64,000 nucleotides of DNA, from contig JAFZDP010000006.1 of the NCBI GenBank assembly GCA_017561155.1, positions 24,675 to 88,674 on the forward strand, read 5' to 3'. Of this stretch, positions 24,697 to 33,801 are shown piece by piece. This DNA is from Bacteroidales bacterium (GTDB taxonomy: Bacteria; Bacteroidota; Bacteroidia; Bacteroidales; P3). The position numbers were made by a program, and so were the translations under genes. The first letter of the stretch is position 1; every line of letters starts with the position of its first letter. The notes below the pieces were generated by a model. It worked only from the letters and a program-made list of their open reading frames with translations, did no database searches and was not told the origin of the DNA.

Positions 24697-27621
24697 TTAC
24701 TGTACAACTATTTCGTCGATAAACAACCACGACGGTTCGCCGGCACTTACGTGCCATTCGGGCATCTTACCGTAGTTTACGGCTCTTACTCGTACATAGC
24801 GTGCTTGAGCATGGCCGTTTACAACAAAGTTTGCTGTGGTTACATCTTGTTCCACGTAGGGGTGTTTGTTTTCGTATTCACCAAATGGAATGAAGTTTTC
24901 TCCATCGTTGCTCACTTCTACCACCATCTTTCTTGGATAGAATATCCATGGACGACATTCTTGCAAGAAGCCTGCAGATACTTTTCTTACAGGTTTGGTC
25001 TTCAAAAGGTCTATTGTTACATAGCAGTCGTCGCCCCAAAAACCTTGCCAACCTCCAAGACGATAGTTGCTGTTGCCTCTAAAGTTGTCTATCAACGACT
25101 CGTCTCCGCGATCGGAATATTGTGGTTGATAGTTGGTGTGGTAGGTAATCTTTTTGTCTTGCGAGTATTTTACCAAGTTGCATTCTGCCACTTTGCTATA
25201 GCCGTCGGCTTCGTTGTATGCCACTGCTTTTATCGAAGCATTGTTTTTAAGTAGCATAGGTTCGGTATATCTTGCCGACGCTGTAGTAGGCTCGCTGCCA
25301 TCTGTAGTGTAGTAGATAGCGTTGTCTTTCTCGCTCGAAGTGCATTTTATTTCAAGCAAAATGGAATCTTTGAACACTTTCGACGATGTGGAGAAGTATG
25401 GTACTGTTGTAGCTTTGGCATCTATCTTGCTTGTCGGACAATCTTCTTTTGCCACACCAAACTCCATGTTAGGCTTGCTGCTCATGGTAAATTCTATGGT
25501 AGCACCGTCTTTGATGTCGTTGTAAGTAATGTAGGATTTGGTGTAGTCGTTGCCGTTAAGCTTTACAGATTTTATGTATTTGTTGTTGTCGCTTTGGTTT
25601 TTGGCTACTATAACTATATCTTTTCCATTTTCGAGATGTATGGTAGCTTTGTCGAACATTGGCGAGCCAAACACATATTGGTTGTCGCCGGGACATACTG
25701 GATAGAAACCTAAAGCACTCATTACATACCATGCACTCATCTGTCCGCAGTCTTCGTTACCGCAAAGTCCGTCGGGTTTAGAGGTATATAATGTTTGCAT
25801 AATCTTTCTGGTAAGCTCTTGAGTTTTCCAAGGTTTACCCAAATAAGCATAAAGATAAGCAGCATGGTGGCTTGGCTCGTTACCGTGTGCATATTGTCCT
25901 ACCATACCGGTAATATCCACTTGTTTGCGTCCACCCATATCCGACGAGGTGTTGAACAACGAATCCAAGAAACATTCCATCACATCGTTTCCACCTCTCA
26001 TAGCTACGAATGTTTCAAAATCGTGTGGCACGTAAGTGCTGTATTGCCACGAGTTGCCTTCGGTAAAGTGGTTGTTTACTTCGGTTGGATCGAATGGTTC
26101 AAGGAATCCGCCGTTTATCTTGGCTCTCATAAATCCGTCTTCGTCCAATATGTTTTTCCAGTTTTGGCAACGTGTCATAAATTCGTTGTATACTGCAGTA
26201 TCGCCAATTTCTTTTGCAAACATGGCTATACACCAATCGTCGTAGGCATATTCCAAAGTCTTGCTCACGCTTTCGTGTTCCATATCGCCGGGCACATAGC
26301 CGTATTTTCCATATTCCGGACGTCCCAACTTAGGCAGTTTTGCCGAATGCACCATAGCTTGAAGCATTTCTTGCTTGTCGTAGTTACATATACCTTTCAT
26401 GTAAGCATCGAATATAACAGGTACAGAGTGGTAGCCTATCATACACCAAGTTTCGTAGGCCGAAAGTTCCCATACCGGTAGCACTCCCCCTTGTTTGTAG
26501 AAGGTCATGAACGAATAAAGGAAGTCTTCGGTACGTTTTTGGTCTATTATATTCATAAGAGGATGCAATGTGCGGTAGGTATCCCATAAAGAGAATACGG
26601 TGTAAACTTCTCTGCCATTGTCTACGGTATGTATTTCTTTGTCTTGCCCCAAGTATTTACCATCTATGTCGGTAAATGAATAAGGAGCAGTAAAAGAGTG
26701 ATACATTGCAGTGTAGAAGTTCTTCTTAATTTCTTCGTTGTCGCTTTCTACTTCTATCTTTGAAAGTTCTTTGTTCCAACAGTTATAAGCATCGCTTTTC
26801 ACCTTGTCGAAGTCGAAACCGTCTATTTCTTTTTGGTTATTGGCTGCACCTTCTTCGTTTACTGCCGATATTGCCACTTTAACAACTACTTGTTTCACAC
26901 TGTCTGCAAAATATACAAGGGCTTTGCAGTTGTCGTCTGTTATTTGCTCTACTTCTGTAGTCAGGCTGTCGTTTGTGTAAAACTTAACACCTTCGATAGG
27001 CACAGATGTTTCTAACGAGAATGCTATGTGCTGTTCGGTGTTCCAAGCTGTAGACACTCTATATCCCGACAATGACTTACCATCATATTTAATTCCCGAC
27101 GACAAAGTCTTGTCTCTGTGTTGCATATCCACCACAATACCTTTCTTGTCATCGGTGGGGAAGGTGTAACGATGCACACCTACATATTTGCCTGCAGTAA
27201 GTTCGGCTTTTATTCCGTTGTTCAACAATACGGAGTAGTAGCCCGGAGTAGCTGTTTCGTTTTTGTGCGAGAATGCTGCCGAATATTCGGTGTTCTTTAC
27301 CGAACCGTCGCCTTCGAATGGCATTACAAGCACGTCGCCATAGTCGGAACAGCCTGTTCCGCTAAGGTGTGTATGTGTGAAACCATATACCACAGTGTCG
27401 GAATAGTGGTATCCAGAGCATCCGTCCCAACCATCCAAACGAGTGTCGGGGCTTAGCTGAACAGCACCGAAAGGCACTAATGCTCCCGGGAAAGTGTGTC
27501 CGTGGAAGTCTGTACCTACTAGTGGGTCGGCATATTCTACAGGTTGTTTGTTGGATTGGCAACCTGCTGCCAAAAGCAATATAAATGCTGCTAACGTCAA
27601 AAATATATTTTTATGAGTCAT
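24697..27621 (-). CDS. GH92 family alpha-mannosidase lipoprotein with C-terminal carbohydrate-associated domains
   Basis: 974 residues. GH92 enzymes are calcium-dependent exo-alpha-mannosidases acting on host or yeast mannans and N-glycans. A lipobox (LLLAAGCQS) suggests outer-membrane or periplasmic anchoring. The GH92 start DPLVGTDFHGHTFPGALVPF is clear, followed by WDGCSGYHYSDTVVYGFTHT, HLSGTGCSDYGDV, and the (alpha/alpha)6-barrel signatures NEPSHHAAYLYAYLG and NEDCGQMSAWYV. After about residue 735 come a chitobiase_C-like segment (AIYYTTDGSEPTTAS) and a discoidin/F5-8C-like C-terminus (LGGWQGFWGDDCYVTIDL). It follows the outer-membrane protein gene by 32 bases and ends at a terminator. 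Linkage specificity cannot be told from sequence. Confidence 0.93.
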   Translation of the reverse strand: MTHKNIFLTLAAFILLLAAGCQSNKQPVEYADPLVGTDFHGHTFPGALVPFGAVQLSPDTRLDGWDGCSGYHYSDTVVYGFTHTHLSGTGCSDYGDVLVMPFEGDGSVKNTEYSAAFSHKNETATPGYYSVLLNNGIKAELTAGKYVGVHRYTFPTDDKKGIVVDMQHRDKTLSSGIKYDGKSLSGYRVSTAWNTEQHIAFSLETSVPIEGVKFYTNDSLTTEVEQITDDNCKALVYFADSVKQVVVKVAISAVNEEGAANNQKEIDGFDFDKVKSDAYNCWNKELSKIEVESDNEEIKKNFYTAMYHSFTAPYSFTDIDGKYLGQDKEIHTVDNGREVYTVFSLWDTYRTLHPLMNIIDQKRTEDFLYSFMTFYKQGGVLPVWELSAYETWCMIGYHSVPVIFDAYMKGICNYDKQEMLQAMVHSAKLPKLGRPEYGKYGYVPGDMEHESVSKTLEYAYDDWCIAMFAKEIGDTAVYNEFMTRCQNWKNILDEDGFMRAKINGGFLEPFDPTEVNNHFTEGNSWQYSTYVPHDFETFVAMRGGNDVMECFLDSLFNTSSDMGGRKQVDITGMVGQYAHGNEPSHHAAYLYAYLGKPWKTQELTRKIMQTLYTSKPDGLCGNEDCGQMSAWYVMSALGFYPVCPGDNQYVFGSPMFDKATIHLENGKDIVIVAKNQSDNNKYIKSVKLNGNDYTKSYITYNDIKDGATIEFTMSSKPNMEFGVAKEDCPTSKIDAKATTVPYFSTSSKVFKDSILLEIKCTSSEKDNAIYYTTDGSEPTTASARYTEPMLLKNNASIKAVAYNEADGYSKVAECNLVKYSQDKKITYHTNYQPQYSDRGDESLIDNFRGNSNYRLGGWQGFWGDDCYVTIDLLKTKPVRKVSAGFLQECRPWIFYPRKMVVEVSNDGENFIPFGEYENKHPYVEQDVTTANFVVNGHAQARYVRVRAVNYGKMPEWHVSAGEPSWLFIDEIVVQ

Positions 27622-27653
27622 GTTTTATGTTTTATAAATGTAATCAAAAGGTT

Positions 27654-29033
27654 TTAAAACATATAACCTATCTTTATATATAGGTTGGAAACTTTTCCAT
27701 TGTCGGCTTTGTTTAGAGGTGTTGCCCAATCTACCGACACTATAAAGTTTTCGTTCATTGCCACTTTCAATCCTACACCTACCGACATGTGAGGCTTGTA
27801 AATCAAACTCTCATCAAAGTCGAAGTAGTTGTCCAGTGTGTTTAAGTCGAACGAAGGGTCGTTTTCTTTTATATTGTTTTCTATAACGTCTTTGTCCAAA
27901 GAGTATGGTTGTAGCACCATTCCTGCATCGAACAATGGATTAATTCCTACATAGAAGTTTTCTTTTCCAATCTTAAACTTCCATAATTTCAGTCTTAATT
28001 CAACATTGGCAAAGGCAAAACCATCGGACAATATTCTGTTGCGAACAATACCACGCAACGAGTTGCCACCGCCCAACCCTTCGTATATAACACGTTGGAT
28101 AAACAGAGTATTCATATAACTATTGATATAGAAAGGACTTTTTCCAAACATGTTTAGTTGTGTTCCCACTCTATAAGCAAACGATATATTCTCTGTTATT
28201 GGCAGGTAATGTCTAAAGTTGAAGTTAAACTTTAAGTTGTTGTATTCTTTCATATCGCCGAAAGCGGCTGTGTATGTAAGAAAAGCATCTGAATATATGC
28301 CGCGCGACGGGTTTTGTTGTTGGTTGCGAGTGTCGTATGTTAAGCCGCCTCTCAGATATGGGTGCCATCCGCCTCTGGCTTCGTTTGGGCTGATGATATC
28401 CCATAGCACATATTTTTCGTACAACGACTCTACGTCGGGCAATTGGTCTTCGGTATCTTTACCTTTGTTCAACATGTCCAAATCTACCTCGCCAACGTTG
28501 TATCCAAGTACGCCTGCTCCGTAGTTCAAATACCAACTATCCGTTACCGGCTTCTGCAAATCGACGGCAACTCTGAATAGGTCGCGTTTCATTTTGTAGA
28601 AAGCACGGCTTACATAATCGCTGCTTTTGTCGTCGGTCCATGCCGGATTGTAAACAGACTGATAGCCGTTGAAACCATAAAAGTCGGATAGTGCATCCGG
28701 TAGATATGTTACATCTACCGTCAAGCGGTGATTTGGAATAGCATACTTAGAATCGTAGAAGAAACGAAATACTCCATATTGTTTGGTTGTATACGACGCT
28801 TCAAGATACAACGAATGCAAATACTCAGGATATGTAGAACCATCGCCAAAGTAGTATATATTGGTCAGTGCACCGTACTGAAAACCGTAGTCGGCATCGT
28901 ATGAAACGCTTGGCAACGCACCGAAAGTCCAACCTTTGCGTATATTCTTGGTTGCTGTCGTGTCTGAACTTTGTGCAACAAGTGTGCCAACACAACATGC
29001 ACACAACAATATGCTAAGTAATGTTTTTCTCAT
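27654..29033 (-). CDS. BamA/Omp85-like outer-membrane beta-barrel protein
   Basis: 459 residues from MRKTLLSILLCAC; the open frame extends 81 codons upstream into the neighbouring gene, but the signal peptide (ends TLVAQ) and the 11-base spacing to the DUF819 gene fix this start. The body is strand-rich with surface-antigen (D15) features: GGLTYDTRNQQQNPSRGIY, GNSLRGIVRNRI, and a C-terminal VDWATPL...YIKIGYMF ending in Phe. No POTRA domain is seen, so it is a barrel-only Omp85 relative and not BamA itself. Encoded between a membrane transporter and GH92. Confidence 0.8.
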   Translation of the reverse strand: MRKTLLSILLCACCVGTLVAQSSDTTATKNIRKGWTFGALPSVSYDADYGFQYGALTNIYYFGDGSTYPEYLHSLYLEASYTTKQYGVFRFFYDSKYAIPNHRLTVDVTYLPDALSDFYGFNGYQSVYNPAWTDDKSSDYVSRAFYKMKRDLFRVAVDLQKPVTDSWYLNYGAGVLGYNVGEVDLDMLNKGKDTEDQLPDVESLYEKYVLWDIISPNEARGGWHPYLRGGLTYDTRNQQQNPSRGIYSDAFLTYTAAFGDMKEYNNLKFNFNFRHYLPITENISFAYRVGTQLNMFGKSPFYINSYMNTLFIQRVIYEGLGGGNSLRGIVRNRILSDGFAFANVELRLKLWKFKIGKENFYVGINPLFDAGMVLQPYSLDKDVIENNIKENDPSFDLNTLDNYFDFDESLIYKPHMSVGVGLKVAMNENFIVSVDWATPLNKADNGKVSNLYIKIGYMF

Positions 29034-29044
29034 ATTCTTTTTGT

Positions 29045-30211
29045 TTACAAGTTTGGTAATATTACAGACATAAGTACTCCGAGATAAGTGCCCACAGCAT
29101 ATCCGATAAGTCCTATGACTATTCCGCTGATTAGTACTTTCTTGTTTCTCATGGCACCTACTACAGGTGGAATAAAAGGAGGAGAGCATAGCATACCCAC
29201 TATTGCCACTGTAAACAAGTCGCCACTTACTTTGAACAAACGGCACAAAAGGAAGTGTATAAATATCGATAAGCATAGAACAACCAATACAAACCAGAAT
29301 ATATTGAATACGTCTTTGCTTATGCTTTGGATGTCGAACTGCGATGCTACTACAATGCTAAAGATTAGGATAAAGAACATACCCAATTCGAAGGTTTTTG
29401 GCAATTCGCGAACTTTTTGGTTGAACGACGCTAATATACCAAGTGTTGTTATGGTAAGAATAACTACAAGTTCGTTAAGGTTTCCTGTTATCAGTATCGA
29501 CAAGCCTGCGCCTATTGCCATGAACAAAAAGGAAAGGCCAAGTCCTATAAGTGTTTTTGGAAATGTACTTTTTTGAAGCATACCCTTGTAGCTTTCAAAA
29601 CTTCCGTTTTCTAAGTCGTTGCCATTTATTTCTATTGTGATGCTCTTGTCGGAGTATGGCAAGAACTTACGAAATATCCTAAATCCGCCGGCTATTAGAA
29701 ATACTATAAACGGGAACGTTATCAGCATTTCGAAAGTAAGACTGGTGATAAGCAAGTTTGGGTCGATGTTTAATGCTTTGCCTATTGCAGCAAAGTTCAT
29801 TGTACCTCCTGTGTATATACCTACCATCAATGCCGACAAGTCGGGTAAATCTTGTATTTTTGAACTTTTGAATACTAGGTAGGAAATGATTACAGATGCA
29901 ACTATTGCTATCAAACCACAAATCAAAGCAGTGAATGTTTTTGGCAACGATTTGGTCCAAAGTTTGAAGTTGCAGTTGAAAAGCATTAAAGGAATAGCCA
30001 ATGGTACTGTGATATTCATGAACCAGTCTTGGATAGTTCTCATTTCGATACTTTCAGCAGGAGTAGGGAATAGTCCACTCAATGCCATTACAATGCCTAT
30101 AAAGTAGGCAAACAATACTGTTCCTATCTTTTGTACTATTACAAAGCGTTGGAACAATAGTATAATGATAACCGGGAAAAGTAAATAAATAAGTACTGCT
30201 GTTATCGTCAT
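29045..30211 (-). CDS. DUF819 family inner-membrane protein
   Basis: 388 residues from MTITAVLIYLLFPVII; an earlier in-frame ATG at 30259 lies inside the terminator stem of the upstream gene and was rejected. About ten hydrophobic segments. DUF819-like blocks: ITVPLAIPLMLFNCNFK, SALMVGIYTGGTMNFAAIGKAL, MLCSPPFIPPVVGAMRNK. The family resembles secondary transporters (YjcL); the substrate is unknown. First gene of the DUF819-Omp85-like-GH92 run, with 11-base and 32-base gaps. Confidence 0.85.
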   Translation of the reverse strand: MTITAVLIYLLFPVIIILLFQRFVIVQKIGTVLFAYFIGIVMALSGLFPTPAESIEMRTIQDWFMNITVPLAIPLMLFNCNFKLWTKSLPKTFTALICGLIAIVASVIISYLVFKSSKIQDLPDLSALMVGIYTGGTMNFAAIGKALNIDPNLLITSLTFEMLITFPFIVFLIAGGFRIFRKFLPYSDKSITIEINGNDLENGSFESYKGMLQKSTFPKTLIGLGLSFLFMAIGAGLSILITGNLNELVVILTITTLGILASFNQKVRELPKTFELGMFFILIFSIVVASQFDIQSISKDVFNIFWFVLVVLCLSIFIHFLLCRLFKVSGDLFTVAIVGMLCSPPFIPPVVGAMRNKKVLISGIVIGLIGYAVGTYLGVLMSVILPNL

Positions 30212-30240
30212 ATAATAAGTATTAGTTAGTAAATAAAAAC

Positions 30241-30285
30241 AAAAAAAAGTCCACTTCACTTATAACAATAGAAGTGGACTTTTTA
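30241..30285 (-). terminator. rho-independent terminator of the MFS gene
   Basis: Stem AAAAAGTCCACTTC (30244-30257) with GAAGTGGACTTTTT (30271-30284), flanked by A and T runs. It lies 14 bases past the MFS stop. Confidence 0.9.
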
Positions 30286-30298
30286 CAATTATGTATTA

Positions 30299-31957
30299 TT
30301 AGTTTTCTTTGATGTTTGGCAATTCTAGGCCAAGACCTTTCTTAGCGTCTACTCTCTTCAAGATTATACCTATTATAAGAGCAGCAACACCTAGAGAAGC
30401 AAGCATTACAAGAGGTGCTGTATAGTCGTAAGAAACAGCGGCTTCTTGCGATGATATTACACCTGTCTTAACTTTTTCTACCAATTCAGGATTTGTTTTA
30501 TCCAATACTTTACCTATAAGCATTGGGAACAACCATAAGCCTATGTTTTGTATCCAGAATATTAAAGCGTATGCCGAACCGATGATTTTTTCGTCAACCA
30601 ATTTTGGTACACTTGGCCACAACGAAGCAGGTACCAACGAGAACGATGCACCTAATACAAGGATAGTAATGTAAGCTACTATAGTTCCTCCGATAGCACT
30701 ACCTTTGAACATTGGAAGTATGAAAGCAAATGTCAAGTGGCAAGCTATCAATAATAATGAACCTATCATAAGCATAGAAGCTGCTTTACCTTTGCGGTCT
30801 ACATAGCTACCTAGTATAGGAGTGATAGCTACTGCCAACAATGGGAATACTGCAAATATTGTTTCGGCAGTACCTCTCATATATCCCATTATACAGTATG
30901 TAATCAAAGCAACACCTGCTATGCACATGAACGATATTTTCAAAGATTTTTTCTTCATAAAGTTGCTTACGAAAGCAAATACAGCAACAACAAGCATGAT
31001 AACATATTGTACAATAGTTACAGCATCGCCTGCCCAGAACGAACCTTGTTCAGGAAGTTGAAGTGTAAGATTACATTGCAACATGTTTACAGCGTATTTT
31101 TGGAATGGGAAAATAGCTGAGTAGTATAGTACGCAAAGCAATGCTACTAACCAAAATCCCATACTTGAAAGAATCTTTCCAAGGTCGCTTATTTTGAATG
31201 GATCGTCTTTTTCTTCTGCTTCGCCTGTTTGTGCATCTAGTTTTTTGTCCATAAAGAAGTAAACAACAAACATCATAAATGCAATACACAACAATATAAC
31301 ACCGAAAGCAACCGAACGAGATACGTCTACGCTTCCGCCTAGTTTTGCGAAGAAAGGAGAGAATATCATACATGTAGCAACACCTAAACGAGCCAATGCC
31401 ATTTCAGAACCCATTGCCATTGCTGTTTCGCGGCCTTTGAACCATTTTACTATACCACGAGATACTGTGATACCTGCCATTTCAACACCACATCCGAATA
31501 CCATGAATCCGATGGCTGCAACTTTAGCAGATGCTGGCATACCTTCGTAGAAAGGAGACACTCCCAACTCGTCAAAACCAGGTATATAATTTAAGTGGTT
31601 TGTAAACCAAACATCCCAAGAACTGCCTTGGAACAAGTCGGTAACTGCATACCATTTGATAGCAGCTCCCACTAGCATTACAGCACCTGATAATAGAGCG
31701 GTAAAGCGTACGCCCATTTTATCCAAAATGATACCTGCAAAGATTAAAAAGAAAACAAATACGTTCAAGAATGTTTCTGAGCCTTGCATTGTACCGAATG
31801 CAGTAGAGTCCCAGCCTCTTTCTGATTCCATTAAATCTTTGATTGGTGATAAGATGTCCATAAAGATATATGAACAAAACATGGCCAAAGCCAACAACAG
31901 TAGGGCTATCCATCTAATAGCAGCACTGTCTCTTAATGTAGCTATTTTTTCTGTCAT
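30299..31957 (-). CDS. major facilitator superfamily transporter
   Basis: 552 residues, long for the superfamily because of wide loops. It has about twelve membrane segments; the first is IRWIALLLLALAMFCSYIFM and the MFS loop motif is seen as AGIILDKMGVRFTALLSG. The central cytoplasmic loop holds FFMDKKLDAQTGEAEEKDD. The substrate is not evident. A single-gene transcript: a putative -7 box (CAAAGTTA, 32035-32042) lies upstream and a strong terminator downstream. Confidence 0.88.
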   Translation of the reverse strand: MTEKIATLRDSAAIRWIALLLLALAMFCSYIFMDILSPIKDLMESERGWDSTAFGTMQGSETFLNVFVFFLIFAGIILDKMGVRFTALLSGAVMLVGAAIKWYAVTDLFQGSSWDVWFTNHLNYIPGFDELGVSPFYEGMPASAKVAAIGFMVFGCGVEMAGITVSRGIVKWFKGRETAMAMGSEMALARLGVATCMIFSPFFAKLGGSVDVSRSVAFGVILLCIAFMMFVVYFFMDKKLDAQTGEAEEKDDPFKISDLGKILSSMGFWLVALLCVLYYSAIFPFQKYAVNMLQCNLTLQLPEQGSFWAGDAVTIVQYVIMLVVAVFAFVSNFMKKKSLKISFMCIAGVALITYCIMGYMRGTAETIFAVFPLLAVAITPILGSYVDRKGKAASMLMIGSLLLIACHLTFAFILPMFKGSAIGGTIVAYITILVLGASFSLVPASLWPSVPKLVDEKIIGSAYALIFWIQNIGLWLFPMLIGKVLDKTNPELVEKVKTGVISSQEAAVSYDYTAPLVMLASLGVAALIIGIILKRVDAKKGLGLELPNIKEN

Positions 31958-32154
31958 CTTTTATTTATTTTTAGTTTGTACTGACGATTGCATGGCAACC
32001 ATCGTTATTAAAATAATTTATTTACATTAAAGTGCAAAGTTACATATTTATTTTCAATTAGATGATATTTTTATTCATATAATTTTCATTGTTCTATAAA
32101 TAAGAATATTACAAATTGAAAAAATAATGTCGAAACATGTATTTTTAGTGCTGA

Positions 32155-33735
32155 TTAGCTGATAATTTTGTCTTTTTTAATGCTAAAAAGAAGGAAAAAG
32201 AATGTAGAAAATAGGCAGCCTGCGGCTGTTTCCAGTGTGTCTTCGCTTAGAAACGACAGCATAAATATACAGAAATAAGCGATAAACAAACTAGACGAAA
32301 ATAGTTTTTGTTTTCGTATTGCGTAGGCGAATGCCACAACAATAATTGTTGTTCCTATTATTCCGAAGGTTAGCAAAAATGTCAAAAATTGGTTGTGTGT
32401 ACGCATATTCGAATCTTTTAGTTCGGAGTTGTTTTGTGCCAGTTTTGTTTTTATTTGGTCTTCTACATCTCCCGTGCCTACGCCAAACATTGGATGGGCG
32501 GCAAAAATGCTCCAACTATTGTTCCACAATTCGAAGCGTTGCAGCATCGACGAGTTTTTCACTGTGTGGTAATGACGATAGTTTTCGTATTCAAACAGTA
32601 GTCTGTACACCATCTGTGGCACTACATTTGTGCTTGCTTCGTGCACTGTGGCTTTGCCCATTTCTATGGCTTTTATGTCTTTGGCTGTCAGAGCAGATAT
32701 TCCCAAACTATCTTTTGTCAGCCCTTTCGAGTTTAGGTATCTTATCAATGTTGGCTTTATGGGGTAGCCGTTTAGTGTTTCGTCGGTGAGCTTTTGGGTG
32801 CTTACGGTGTTCCATGCACTTTCCAGTTCTGTGTGGCAGATGTAGTTGTTTAAGTAGTTGCCACATTCCACAAAGTTGTCTTGTAGGTGTTCGTAGGGGT
32901 TGCCATTGGCTGTCTTGCTCTGCAATGGCTCTGTCGATAGAGGTGACAAATTGTAGTAGTTGTATGTATAATATAGTAGGGTAGAGCATAGAGTTGCTAC
33001 AATTATGGTTGTTCCGCCGACGAAAATATATTTTATTGCTCTGCTTTTTATGTATCTCAAACGTAGAAATCCAAGTATGCAACACGTTGCAAGCAGTATT
33101 ACAAAACCTGTATATGATTGTAGCAGTAGCAAGTATCCAACAAACCATACTACTGCAAACAGCAGCAGTGTTATGTATGTTTTTCGTTTGCCGGTGCTTA
33201 GTTTATATTTGTTGTTGTGCAAGTCTATTATGTATTTGCTTGATACAAATATTACCAAACAGGCATTTAGTGCCAAACGGATATGCGAGATAAAGGGGAA
33301 CAAACTGCGGTACGGCGTTTCGGGGTGTAGTATATGATTGGTCCAACTATAAGCCGAAACAACAAACATTGTAATACTATATATAATTAATATAGTGTTT
33401 ATCTTTTTCGACGATATAGTTTCGGATGTTAGCAACACCAATGGCAGTATTAGCAATGGCAGTTTTTTTCGCAAGTCGGTAAGTGCGTAGTCGAAGTTGG
33501 AAGAGAATGCCACCCATACTATGTGTACTATAAATAAAATTCCAAACGCCCATAGCAACGGATTGTTTTTTGCTTTGACGATTTTTTCTTTCCACCTACC
33601 TTCCACCAGCCAGTTCAGCATCAGGAAAATCTGTGCTGCACTCATCAGAAAGTTTGATGTAGGTATGGCAACAACTAGCACTATTAGCAATGCAAAATAT
33701 ATATTACTATGCCACAATGTACGAGATGTTGCCAT
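32155..33735 (-). CDS. O-antigen ligase-like membrane protein (Wzy_C family)
   Basis: 526 residues with about twelve membrane segments. A large periplasmic loop lies between about residues 265 and 445 and contains the typical ligase/polymerase end: SWSIFAAHPMFGVGTGDVED, then MRTHNQFLTFLLTFGIIGT (conserved H-N-x-F/Y-L). These enzymes join O-antigen to lipid A core or link sugars in surface polymers. No glycan cluster surrounds it, so the polymer is unknown; WaaL is the likelier role. It lies 66 bases after the protease gene, possibly co-transcribed. Confidence 0.8.
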   Translation of the reverse strand: MATSRTLWHSNIYFALLIVLVVAIPTSNFLMSAAQIFLMLNWLVEGRWKEKIVKAKNNPLLWAFGILFIVHIVWVAFSSNFDYALTDLRKKLPLLILPLVLLTSETISSKKINTILIIYSITMFVVSAYSWTNHILHPETPYRSLFPFISHIRLALNACLVIFVSSKYIIDLHNNKYKLSTGKRKTYITLLLFAVVWFVGYLLLLQSYTGFVILLATCCILGFLRLRYIKSRAIKYIFVGGTTIIVATLCSTLLYYTYNYYNLSPLSTEPLQSKTANGNPYEHLQDNFVECGNYLNNYICHTELESAWNTVSTQKLTDETLNGYPIKPTLIRYLNSKGLTKDSLGISALTAKDIKAIEMGKATVHEASTNVVPQMVYRLLFEYENYRHYHTVKNSSMLQRFELWNNSWSIFAAHPMFGVGTGDVEDQIKTKLAQNNSELKDSNMRTHNQFLTFLLTFGIIGTTIIVVAFAYAIRKQKLFSSSLFIAYFCIFMLSFLSEDTLETAAGCLFSTFFFLLFSIKKDKIIS

Positions 33736-33801
33736 ACTATTTCTTATTGGTTATTGTCAATGTGCTGCACACATATATATATATATCGTGTGCTTTATGT
33801 T

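Noticed and set aside
27654..29276. Extended N-terminus for the Omp85-like protein
   Set aside because: The extra 81 codons overlap the DUF819 gene and precede a perfect signal peptide at 29033.
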